From: Vicia villosa
Lineage: Eukaryota; Streptophyta; Magnoliopsida; Fabales; Fabaceae
Reading direction: 5' to 3'
Length of the DNA stretch: 64,000 bases
Assembly: GCF_029867415.1 (NCBI RefSeq)
Contig: NC_081183.1
Location: 144,890,798-144,954,797, forward strand
The position numbers were made by a program, and so were the translations under genes. The notes beneath the pieces are model-generated. The model did no database searches and was not told the DNA's origin. It saw nothing but the letters and a program-made list of their open reading frames with translations. Within the stretch, counting starts at the first letter, position 1. Each line of letters starts with the position of its first letter. Below are positions 11,083-22,335 of the stretch, one piece after another.

Positions 11083-14000
11083 ATGTCCGTATTCCATGGA
11101 GTGTCACAAAAAGAAATAAGCCCAGAAGGAGTCAAGTCTCCTCAACTATGGCAATCATCATTTCCTTTCTGTGTTCTCATTTCAAGTATTTCCTGTTTTG
11201 TAGAAAGCTGCTTCCTTGAACTCGTTGGTATAATAATAATAAAAACACCACAAATTCTCGAGCAACTTTGTCAGAATCTCTTTCAAGTAGTAATCAAGAA
11301 TGTTTTGTAGAAGCATCTCTCATTCTCAAGGTTCTTATGCTCAGTTGTATCCGTGGGGGTTGGTGTTTCAGTTGGTGTTTCAGTTGGTGTTTGAGTTCTC
11401 TTTGCAACAAATAGCTTCTCTAAGTTTGGTGACTACGCAAGGTTCCTCCATGTTTGACGGCAAATAATTCTTCAATGAATATGCTTGGGGCTCCCGCACG
11501 AGGGATAAGCAAGACGCACTCTTATCTTGAGCATTGCATCATTCGCATTGCTCGAATCCCTAAAGCATTACAAATTCTTGGGTGACTTCGTCAGAATCTT
11601 CTTCCATGTGGTAATCAAGAGTATTCTACACAATGTTCCTCATTCTCAAGGTCTTCTTCACCATAAGTTCTCAGTTTGATGACCATGCAAGGTTCCTCCA
11701 CTTTTGATAATGAATACTTCTACAACATCTATGCTTGGGGCTCCCGCATGAGGGATAAGCAAGACGTACTCTTATCTTGAGCATTGCATCACTCGCATTG
11801 CTCGAATCCCTAAAGTAAGGCAAAAGTTTACAATTCATGGATGACTTCGTTGGGGTTCTCTTTTGAAGTAATCTGAAGTGTTTGGAAAGAACTACAGAAA
11901 GTATTCAAGAGCAACAAGTCCAGACGGAGTCAAGTCTCCTCAACAATGGCATTCATTTAGTTTCTTCATTGCATTCTCATTTGTAACATTTTATTATTTG
12001 TTTAAGCATTGCTAGCATGTAAAAACTTGTTAATTTTTGAATGAAAATCATAATACATTGTTTATGTTTGTCTTGAAGTAATCCATTCGTTATCACTTAT
12101 AAAATGTTTTGGCATTACGATACCAACTTTACTAATTGCTTGCTTAGGCAAAAGCTGAGGGAGAATGATGAAAAATAAAAATGCAAAATCTCTGATCATG
12201 TGTTTTTGAATAAAAAACCCTACTGAGGATGTACAGGCATTATTTCAAATCCCCAAACACCGGAGATATAAGGGAGATAGACCCTCGTTAACCCCTTTGA
12301 GCCTTGAAGTAGGAGTTTCTTTTCTAATCATAAAAACCCTCATTTTGACCTTGGGGAAGGGTAGTGTTCATTTAACTTGATCGAGCTTTCAAAACTCACC
12401 AAAAGGGTGTGCATCTAAGGATACAACAATGGTTATCCTTCCAAAGGTTGAGGAATGTCAAAACCGCAATGATTATCCCTATTCCATCAAGAGATCAAGA
12501 GAGAACGATACCACAATGGTAATCTTTCATCAAATCAAAGGAGTGAGGTAGTCGCAATCACCTCTAACGAATCAAAGACTATGCGAGGTCACACGTCTTG
12601 TTCAAAAAAAAAGGAGAGCAAAAAAGAAATGGCAAAAAAAAATAATAAGAAGAAAATGATGAAAAGAAAAATGGCAAAAGAAAAAAAAAAGACGATGAAA
12701 TTGCCAAGCAAGAACAAAGTCGTGTGACAATGAATCAGAAGAATAAAAGGTGAGCGACCGCCATGTCCAAATAACCTCATTGATTCCTCAACCATTTCAA
12801 ATTCCTTGTGAGGGATGAACACTCGTGTCGAGTTAATTGAACCTAGGAATGGAGAACATCACGAAGGGGGTGGGCACCAAATGATTTTGAGCCTAAAAAT
12901 CCTTTGTTTTCTAAAAACCGTGAACCCGGCCAAATTACAACCCTCAAAAGTCCTAATTGAAGTAGGGTTATTTTGAAAGCACACTCCCAAGAGATAGCGT
13001 TTAACTGACTCCCAATGAAGCGAGACTCATATCCATGTTGGTATCGTACGTTTGCTTTATCTTCCATATGCAAAAATTGAGGTTGTGTCAACTAGTGATC
13101 TGTTCACAAGAGGTCGCAACCTCATCTCAATAAAAAGTTTCTTTAAACTTCAAGACTAACATAGGCTTCGCATTAGAATCATCATTCTTAGAATTAACAT
13201 TCTTTTGCATACAAATATGTGCTTAACATCAAGGAAATTACCATGGTGAGAATCAGTAAGTAACTTGATCATGTCAAAATACAAGAGACTTGAGAACTCT
13301 GAGGAGTAAAAGCTAATCATTTCAAATGTTGACTATCGAGGGGCAGGTTCTCTAAAGAAATCCGTTGGGCACGAACAGTTAATGCTTTCTTTGATTACTT
13401 TGAGGGAAAGAACTTGAAGACTCCGTTGAGTGTGGTAAAGTTGTTTCCATGCTTGTTTAACTTCAAAACAATGAAAGCTTGAGGATTCTGGCAATATGTA
13501 CCTAATCAGGGGCAATTGAATCGAGGTTTGACCTCTCAAATTCAGAATATATGGGGAAATCATGTCGATAAATCTCTTCAAGCTTTGATCAATCTGGGGC
13601 AATCATGTCGAGGAACCTCTCTTGGTTTCAACCAATCTGGGGCAGTTACGTCGAGATTCGACAAATCTCTCCAAGAATCCTTTAGGGAAAATTCCTTCAT
13701 GGGTCGTGAAACTTGGGGCAAGATCTTCTGAGTTTTGTTGTCCTCTCCCTAATCATAGGAGTTTATTTCTCCTGGAACCTTGGTCTCTCCCCAAGCATGG
13801 AGTTTATTTCTCCCGAGAGTTTGTTCCATTCCTCAAGCATAGGAGTTTATTTCTCCTAGGAGTTGTCCTACTTCCCTAATCAAGGCTCCTTATCTGGATT
13901 TCTCATTCCCAACATGGCGAATCGAGGGAATCTCCTCAAGCTGAAAATCCTTCAGGCAGTGGCACATGGTGAGAAGTCAGAAATCATTCTTAAAGTCAAA

Positions 14001-14384
14001 GAAAAGTGCATCTTTCAAATCAAAGTCCAATATCTATTGGCATCTGCACATGGTCCTTAACACTAAGGGGATTCTCCCCGGTGTTTACTTCATTAATGCC
14101 TTCATTTGGCACTTTGCATATAGCGTTCACTGCATATAACAATGCATCCTCAAAAGCGTAGCATATCCATCAAAATGGAACATTACGCCACAGAAAAATT
14201 CAAACATGCATACAAAGCATAAGCCAGATAATACAAATCCGCACCCAGTCAAGACAATAATACATCCCCACACAAAAAGTTGTCCTTACAAATTCTGATT
14301 GATATCTGCTACTACATTTCAAATCTCTTCCAACCACGGTGCCGAGGCGAGGTATCTTTAATCTCTGATGAGTGTCTGACACAA
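11083..14384 (+). other. Non-coding interior of the nested element
   Basis: No long frame. It contains a direct repeat of about 130 bases (about 11480-11580 and 11730-11820, starting ATGCTTGGGGCTCCCGCA) and a repeated phrase near 11120 and 11915 (GGAGTCAAGTCTCCTCAAC). It also has an A-rich patch at 12600-12700 and a ggggcaa/tcgagg phrase repeated three times at 13509-13660. The part at 12240-13090 has recognisable counterparts in the antisense element near 32050-32860, so it belongs to the shared backbone rather than to random sequence. Confidence 0.6.
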
Positions 14385-15255
14385 TGTCTTCTTTTGTCCT
14401 GATGTCGAGTCGATGTTGAGTCATAGATCGTAAGAGATCTTATTCTTTCAGTCCTGAAGATCATGCTTAGGTCTTCTCCTGGTGTCGAGTCGATGTTGAG
14501 TCATAGATCGTAAGAGATCTTATTCTTTCAGTCCTGAAGATCATGCTTAGGTCTTCTCCTGGTGTCGAGTCGATGTTGAGTCATAGATCGTAAGAGATCT
14601 TATTCTTTCAGTCCTGAAGATCATGCTTAGGTCTTCTCCTGATGTTGAGTCGATGTTGAGTCATAGATCGTAAAAGATCTTATTCTTTCAGTCCTGAAGA
14701 TCATGCTTAGGTCTTCTCCTGGTGTCGAGTCGATGTTGAGTCATAGATCGTAAGAGATCTTATTCTTTCAGTCCTGAAGATCATGCTTAGGTCTTCTCCT
14801 GATGTTGAGTCGATGTTGAGTCATAGATCGTAAGAGATCTTATTATTTCAGTCCTGAAGATCATGCTTAGGTCTTCTCCTGGTGTCGAGTCGATGTTGAG
14901 TCATAGATTGTAAGAGATCTTATTCTTTCAGTCCTGAAGATCATGCTTAGGTCTTCTCCTGGTGTTGAGTCGATGTTGAGTCATAGATCGTAAGAGATCT
15001 TATTCTTTCAGTCCTGAAGATCGTACGAGATCCTCTCCTGATGACGAGTCGATGTTGAGTCATAGATCGTACGAGGTATTATTCTGTTAGTCCTGAAGAT
15101 CATGCTTAGGTCTTCTCCTGGTGTCGAGTCGATGTTGAGTCATAGATCGTACGAGATCCTTTTTCTTTCAGTCCTGAAGATTATGCTTAGGTCTTCTCCT
15201 GGTGTCGAGTCGACGTTGAGTCGTAAATCGCACGAGGTCTTTTTCTTTCGATCAT
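14385..15255 (+). repeat. Tandem array of an 80-bp unit, about 11 copies
   Basis: The unit recurs every 80 bases from 14401 to about 15201 with the words GTCGAGTCGATGTTGAGTC, CATAGATCGTA and CCTGAAGATCATGCTTAGG. The first eight copies are nearly identical; the last three have diverged (GTACGAGG instead of GTAAGAGA). It lies a few hundred bases before the polypurine tract. A 111-residue frame crossing it (15102-15437) is only the repeat being translated. Confidence 0.93.
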
Positions 15256-15530
15256 TGTTTCATACAACCATTCTCTTTGAAAACCCCGTGTCGGCACCGC
15301 TACCACGTTACAAGCTACCGCTACTCAAACCCAATTTCTCACTGTTAATATATCCACCAGCAAAACAAATTTCTCTCTTTCCCCAGCAGATATCAAAACA
15401 AAAACGAAGAATAAAGATCACTCCATCCCCTCTTTAGGACAAATTTCTGGTACTTGGATATTTAATCTTCTTAAACCTCGAATGTTCGAAAGGCTAGCAC
15501 CAATCTCACCTTCAGGTTTAAGACGATTAA

Positions 15531-15540
15531 ATAGGGGCAG
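15531..15540 (+). promoter_or_regulatory. Polypurine tract of the nested element
   Basis: ATAGGGGCAG lies directly before the 3' LTR start at 15542. It is the plus-strand primer site for reverse transcription and is nearly the same as the tract of the Ogre at 44964. Confidence 0.8.
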
Positions 15541-15541
15541 C

Positions 15542-18500
15542 TGTCATACCCCAAATTTGTCCTACCCTTTCAATTTTATCTGGCTTAGGCTCATGCATTT
15601 CATAATCTCGTGTACATACCTCCCATTAGGTCATATAACGCATCATGCATTCATTCATCAAATAAACATATACGAAGCATGGGATCATTTGTCATGGATT
15701 AGGGTTTATTTCCCTGGTCATTTGAATCAAGACTCTTTAATTAGGGTTTTGAGCTCGTGCGCATCTCATCAAGTCTTTTGTTACAATGGTCAGACAGTAG
15801 TTCAAGACTTTGACTCGCTCGGGTAGATTTCTTATATTACAAGTGTTTGATTTGATTTTAAAGGTCAAAGAATAAATGGATTGAGGTTCTTAATGTGCTT
15901 GCTTGGAAAGGAGATATTGCCATACAATTGAGTCCCTTGACTTAGAACTTGAAGATTTCTATCTCAAGCACGAGTGTGGCTATTGACACATTGATGAAAA
16001 GAGACATATGGAGTTTATATGTACAATTGTGGACTTTTAGTCAAAGTCAACCATGTGTGGTTGACTTTTTGGCCAAAGACCATAATAAACTACCTTGAGT
16101 TGTCATCTCATAGATTTTGTATGATTCAGTATTGCAAGAAAGGATTGGGAATTCAAATAGAAGTCAATAATTGGAGAGGGTGATCAAATTACATTCAAAG
16201 GGGCCCAAGTTCATTACAAAATACCATTCACATACATTCAAATCCCATACAAAATATACTTTCCATTATACATCCAAGTCCATCACTATGTCAAGAGAAA
16301 ATACACAAAAATCAGTTACAAAGAATACAAGAAAATCAAGCTTTTGACCTACAGTTGACTTTTGGTCAAACAGTTGACCAAAGTCAACACCTATCCTTGC
16401 CCTATCCTGTTTCCAAGTCAGATTCAGTTGTTTCCATCAAGCCATTGCTACTTCAGTTTCATGATATCACTTCCATATACACCAATCTTTATGTCTTGCT
16501 CATATCCAAAGTATGCCTCCAAATAACCATGAGTCGATATGCATGAGAGCCAAAACTGACACCCAAAGCCTGCTGCTACCTGCAAATTAAAATAGACCTG
16601 CATGAATCAAAAACAGTCCAGCCATGGTATTATCATACCAAAATCAATGTGCCTATTTCTATACTCAACACGAAAACAGTTTCAGTTCATATATGACCAA
16701 CACTATTCAGTCCAAAGCATACATTGAAACAGCTACTGCAACAACAAAATAGAAGTAGTGTTACAACCTCATCATAACTGCGTCTCGCCGGAACCGTGCT
16801 ATGCCAAAAGGGACTCCTCCATTTCTTCTTTCAAGACAAACTGTGCCTAGTCTCTTCCCACATGGTAATCATGCCAGCTCTAACCATGTTGTCTTCAAAC
16901 CATGCTAGTGCTCATAGGCCTATACCAAGCCTGCATATGACAAAATAACAGCAACAGGTTCAACATGAGCTCAAAATCGGGTCTGCACATATAACCAGTT
17001 CATAACCAGCAGTATTCAATAACAGCATCCTAACTCACTAACAATTCTAACCAAACTAACACTCTAACAGAAACCTAACCACCCCCTAACAGTTATAATA
17101 GAATTTCCCTTTTAACACTAACCTCCTAACTGAATCCAAACAGCCTTCAACTAATCCCAACCTCACATAACCACCTCAAAAAAAAAATCAGTTACACAAC
17201 AGTTAACATAACAGAAATTCATAACTAATTTTGACCTCATTAACCATCTCCTAACAGAACTGCCAAAACCAACTTCCAACAGAACATAACAGAAAAATAC
17301 AGTTTGTGATTAGCCTATTAGTTAACTCAGTTTCAACCACCTAACGGAATCTCTGACAAACTTCTAACCTATAACAGAATTTTAACTGAAAAATCAGAAT
17401 AACAGAATGTAACTAACTGCCAGCTCACATCAACTAACTGAGTCCTATATCAACTCAGTATAACCGACCGAGTTAACCGACTCTAACAGACTGAGTCAAG
17501 TAAATCCTCACCCTCCATTCATAACAGAACCAATCAAATCCAATGGCTCAGCTCACTCCACCTCTAATTATATAAGTCAATCTCCCTCCACAATTCAGAC
17601 ACGCTTCATTCATCACACTCACCAATCATCTTCATCTTCCTTCTTTCTCACAATTCTCTGCAACTTCTCTTTCTTCTCCTTCAACCTTCACCGTCACCTT
17701 CATTCTTCCCCACACACCACCACACGCCACTTCCTCCATCATCACCTTCCACAACCTACACACTCAAGTCACCTTCTGAACACTCACCATTCATTTCTTC
17801 TCACACGCATCACCTTCAATCACCCTCACCACACGCTCTATTCACCATTGAAGGAGCTTCAACCTTTGAAGCTCCATTCAATCGAGCTCAGCTTCCATCA
17901 ATTTGCATATCTCAGACTCATCCTCACGCTCTCAATCTCGCAACCATCAACCGAATCTCTCTCAGTCTCAGAAATATCAGAGATACGAAATCAAAACAAG
18001 AAGCAGCAAGAAGAAGAAGAAGAAAGAGAATTGAAGCAAGAGGAATAAAACAATAAAAGAATTCGAATCATTACCTGTTTGAAGTCGCCTCTGATATCTT
18101 CTTCTTCGTTTGAACACCAAATCTTCATCGCGACTTGAATCTCTATCTCCAGGCTTCAATAGAGCGGAGAGACGGGACGAGATCGAAGTGAAGCAATCGA
18201 AGCGAACCGAGAAAGAAGAGACGAGAGTGTGAATGAAGGCGGAAATGCGCGTTTGCTTGGCGGCGATGTGGCGGAAAGCTTCGTCGGAGATTGGGAAGGC
18301 CGTCGCGCCGTTTTGAGGTCGTAAAGAGGGAGAAGAGACTTCCGCTTGGGAAGCTAATGCGTCATAACCAGGTAAACCCTAAATCCCTCTTTTGCTTTTG
18401 CTTTTATTTATTTATTTTTATAAAATCTGAATATAAACTTGGATCAATAATCAACCTTGGGCTAGATTGCTTGCATACACCCCACTTGGCCCGTTCCACA

Positions 18501-19810
18501 CCTTCAAACATGAAAACTCAGCAACAAAAAATCCATTCTGGGCCTGTTCGCTATCTACACACTCCCTGAGGGCCCATGTTCTCTTTTATGAATAAAAAAC
18601 TAACAATAATTTCTGTCGGGCCTAACTCCCATGGGCCCTGCGCCCAACTGCTAGTTACACCATTTTTCAATGTGCACCCCTGGTTCTATCATTTGGTCAT
18701 TTAGTTTAATTAGTTTTTTTGCTATTTCTTTTAGTAAATAAATCACTAATTTTCTACCATCATCCTTAGACTTTAATCCATTTTTTTGACATATAAAAAT
18801 AATCACCATAAAAATAAGTAGATTTTAGGTTGATTTTGGCATTTAAATTTCTTCATTAAAACTCATAAAAAATAGTAGTATTTTTAATTCATTTTTGTGA
18901 TATATTTTGACTTGTTCTTTTTCATGTCATTTTCAATATTCTACTTACCGCTTTATTTGTCATGCTTCTTTTAAACCCTAACCTTAGGTAGAGACCATGA
19001 TAATATTAGGTAGAAATTCCCATTCATACTTAGGCTAGTTTCTTTTTCCTTTTCAACACTTAAAACATCTAAAAATACTTGAATAAATTTCCCATAAAAA
19101 ACACCAAGAAAACTCATAAAAAATGACTAATAAATACTTTGACTAATAAAAAGGGAATGATAGCTTGTAACTTCCCTTGCTTAAGGGATGTTCAAGTGCT
19201 TGGAGCTCCCTTGCTTAAGGGTTCCATTCAGGCGTAAGTTCCCAACCTCTAAAAAACACAAACCAAAGAGTAACTCGAGTTTCCCTTGCTTAAGGGATTT
19301 CCTCGAAACACTCAAACTCTCTCTCTCTCGTCTCTCGCTTTCTTAAGGGCACCGTTATTTCCGCTCCATTGCATCCTAGGCTGTCCCCTTGTGCAAGAGC
19401 GCGAACGTTAACGCCGCCCAACTAAAAAACACAAAAACAAACAGAAACTATGGAGCCGAACTACGGCGCTCTGATTCCTGAAAAGGATACGTAGGCATCA
19501 AGTCGCGGGGCTTGAACGAGCACATTTGTAAATATTTCCTTCTTTTCCCCGTATTTCTTTTTGCATGCATTCGCATGTAGACATAGACATAGTACACACC
19601 CTTTAGATAGAAACAAACATAGGTGGATACCATCGAGTACGATGGGCGCGAGGGGTGCTAATACCTTCCCCTTGCGTAACCGACTCCCGTACCTTGATTC
19701 TCTGGTCGCAAGACCCTGTTCCTTCCTTTGTTAGGTTTTCTGATATTCCTTTCCCTTATGGGATAAATATATTGGTGGCGACTCTGTTCATTTTTCGCGA
19801 GCGTGCGACA
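15542..19810 (+). mobile_element. 3' LTR of the nested element
   Basis: Near-identical to 4667-8939, ending GTGCGACA and followed by the duplicated CTACC. Differences found by eye are single substitutions, a one-base change in an A run near 17177, one fewer GAA triplet near 18015 and two fewer A near 18590. Confidence 0.95.
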
Positions 19811-20009
19811 CTACCCCCTTACCCAGAATTTCTTAAAGGTCTTTTTTCTGTTTCTTTTATAAACCTTTCCTTAATTGGATAAAATAAAAGGTCGGTGGCG
19901 ACTCTGTGAATTTTCAAAAATGCGAAAGCATTAAGCGATAAAAAGAGTCAGTTCACGTATCTCTACAGAACAGAGGTATGGCCCGGGATTAAAAAATCGG
20001 AGGTCCACA
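19811..20009 (+). mobile_element. Ogre 5' LTR, final part
   Basis: Resumes the Ogre LTR after the nested element and matches 48810-49008. It ends GGTCCACA. It includes TGGCGACTCTG at 19896-19906, a partial copy of the PBS that follows at 20014. Confidence 0.95.
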
Positions 20010-20013
20010 GAAC

Positions 20014-20030
20014 TGGCGACTCTGCTGGGG
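20014..20030 (+). promoter_or_regulatory. Ogre primer-binding site
   Basis: TGGCGACTCTGCTGGGG, four bases after the LTR end. The sequence matches the site reported as tRNA-Arg-type for Ogre elements. The same 17 bases prime both non-autonomous relatives here. Confidence 0.9.
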
Positions 20031-20685
20031 AATACTTTCAAAAACAAAATGTTTTCAAAAGGGGTTACCTTAAGAGAATAGATCACTTCGATGTTTTCAA
20101 TTGATTGACTTGATTGCTCTATTTTTCAAAGGTTTGTTTGGGTATTTTGCTTGTGTGAAAGATTCTAACCCGAATCTCGAGATACCTTAAGTATATGACA
20201 ATAGACCAAGGAAACTGTAAGGCATGTACCGATACGGTTGATCTGGTAGTCATCGTTAGTGCGATACTTTGGTTTATACTGATGTCCCTTGAAAACGATC
20301 AAGGAGTATATTAGGCTTCCGAAATGTCATTAAACACTAATTTGTCTTAGAACCTCTTTAGTTGAACTTGACTTGTGGCCTATTAAGTGGCTGGCTTTGA
20401 AATTGATCGAAGTTAGTTATCCTCGAGGAATATTTTGATCGGCCGCTCGAGCGCCGTATTGAGATGTTACTTCCAAGGATCATAGAACCCGAATGCTATT
20501 CTAGGACAGGTTTTAACCAACTCAACTTCAGTGGGGAGGGTATCACCTATCAGCTCCATGCAAGCCTTTAAACCTAAGGCTATTATTTGATTTGTTTTTG
20601 TGTGCCACATGTTTGCATCATAAGCATATCATTTTTGCACCAAACACTTCAAGGATCAAAGAGTTTACCTTTGTTTTTGCAGGTA
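20031..20685 (+). other. Ogre untranslated leader
   Basis: No coding frame before ORF1. Bases about 20170-20420 align with the leader of the antisense element (minus strand, about 35400-35000) and with 50570-50830. They share phrases such as accttaagtat, agacca(a/g)ggaa and gactttggtttatactgatg-like blocks. Conservation across families suggests a packaging or dimerisation element. A splice-acceptor-like tttgtttttgcag stands four bases before the ORF1 start. Confidence 0.6.
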
Positions 20686-22028
20686 ATGGCTCCCGCCACC
20701 AAAGATTACATCCGAATCAACATCTCAACGGTACCATCTGAACTAAAAGACTTAGTGTCAGAATTCCCCAGGAATGTTCAATTCACTGAAAGGCATGGTC
20801 ACCTACTCCATTTGGTTACCTCAAAATTTGAAGAAGATATGATACGGGTCCTGTTCCAGTTCTTTGACCCTGAACATCATTGCTTTACCTTTCCTGATTA
20901 CCAGTTGGTACCCACTTTGGAAGAATTCTCTGAACTAATGGGATTACCTATTCGAGATCAATTACCTTTCACTAGTTTAGAAAGGATTCCAAAACCTGAA
21001 GTCATTGCTGCTGCTTTACATTTGCGGAAATCAGAAATCGAGTCCAATTGGGAAACAAAGAGTGGAGTTAAGGGTTGCTTGCCAAGTTCTTGTTGGAAAA
21101 GGCTCGACTACTGCTAGAAAACAAAAGTTATCCAGCTTTTGAGGAAGTTATGGCACTTTTGATCTATGGGTTGGTTTTATTCCCAAATCCCGACCAGTTC
21201 ATAAGTGTACACATCATCAACCTTTTCCTAATCCGTAACCCGGTACCAACATTGCTGGGAGACATTCTACATTCTCTACACACTCGTACCATGAAGAAAC
21301 GAGGAACTCTCATGTGCTGTATACCACTACTGGCTAGGTGGTTTACATTTCATCTTCCCCGATCAGTGTTGAGAAATGAACAAAGAGTGCAATGGTCTCG
21401 CAGGATTATGTCTTTGTCTCATTCAGATATCCGGTGGAACAACTTCTTTCAAAGAGACATTACTATCATTGATCATTGTGGAGAATACCCTAATGTGCCA
21501 CTCCTTGGCATCAAAGGAGGCATCACTTGCAATTCCTCTTTAGCTCTACGCCAATTCGGATATGCAAGGAGCAACGGTCCTCATGACATGATTATCCATG
21601 GCATTGTGTTTGATTACGAGAATGATTCTCATAGACACCGACGAAGGTTCATACATGCATGGGGCAGTGTCTATAGAATAGAAAGCAAAACTCTGGGGCA
21701 ATGGAATTCTATTCCTATGGAACCCTACCTCAGATGGGTCCGCACTCATGCTCAGAAACTCCTTATGCCGTATCCTGCTGTTCTACCTGTGACTATTGAA
21801 CCAGAGGTCGAAGGATATGAACCTCAAGTTATTCTACACCCGGACATACCAACTAACCTAGAAGAGTTGCAAAAATCTTGGGTTCAACTCAAAGAGGAAA
21901 GAGACACCTTTAAATCATACTGTCAAGACTATGAGAAAAGGATATTGGAGCTCACCGGACAGCTTCAAGAAGAACAGCAGATCAACACATTCCTGGGGGC
22001 AAAGAGAAAGCGTCCACGGGAGACCTGA
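20686..22028 (+). pseudogene. Ogre ORF1 protein, frameshifted
   Basis: ORF1 is the extra gene that Ogre carries upstream of gag; its function is not known. The start chosen is the Met of MAPATKDY at 20686, because the upstream frame is leader sequence. The N-terminal half (frame of 20686) holds the conserved block FTFPDYQLVPTLEEFSELMG (residues about 77-96), which resembles plant-mobile-domain-like proteins of plant elements. Near 21071-21075 the frame shifts: one base appears missing and the protein continues in the third frame to 22028 without another break. The C-terminus (about 21860-22025) is a Glu/Lys-rich coiled coil ending in a basic KRKRPR tail, possibly a nuclear signal. A full-length version would be about 447 residues. 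The single break means this copy cannot make the whole protein. Confidence 0.85.
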
Positions 22029-22335
22029 AGGATCATTTATTTTATTTCTGTCTTGTAAGCCCAAATGAGGCAAAGAAAAAAGAAGCAAAAAAAGAAGAAA
22101 TAAATTGATTAACTAACGTTTGTTTCTTCTTTAACAAATCTAAACTCTAAGATCCTTGAAACATTGCACACACATTTCACTTCATGCATTGCATATACAT
22201 TTCATACATTGCATTCATATACATTGCACATACATTTCATACATTGCATACACATGGCATCCAGTCATACACATTGCATAACAGGTTCACATGACGGATT
22301 TCTCATCTTCTCGCTGTTTATTTCAGTCAGAAGAG
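22029..22335 (+). repeat. ORF1-gag spacer with CATTGCATA-type short repeats
   Basis: The spacer holds a purine-rich patch (22070-22105) and then, at 22160-22285, many degenerate copies of a CATTGCATACA/CATTTCATACA word. A similar low-complexity tract occurs in the 3' UTR at 44041-44162. Confidence 0.75.

Larger units (their letters stand above)
4667..19810 (+). mobile_element. Non-autonomous Ogre/Tat-like LTR retrotransposon nested in the Ogre 5' LTR
   Basis: 15,144 bp with LTRs of 4,273 and 4,269 bp (TGTCATACCCC..GTGCGACA), the same PBS core as the Ogre, one gag-like ORF, an 80-bp tandem repeat and a polypurine tract. No protease, RT, RNase H or integrase motif is visible in the 6.6-kb interior. 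Internal reading frames other than gag are short. It must have used enzymes supplied by another element. The LTRs differ at about 13 substitutions and a few indels by eye, so insertion is recent. Confidence 0.93.

Noticed and set aside
15102..15437. 111-codon frame over the 80-bp array
   Set aside because: Peptide repeats follow the DNA repeat; no independent evidence of coding.
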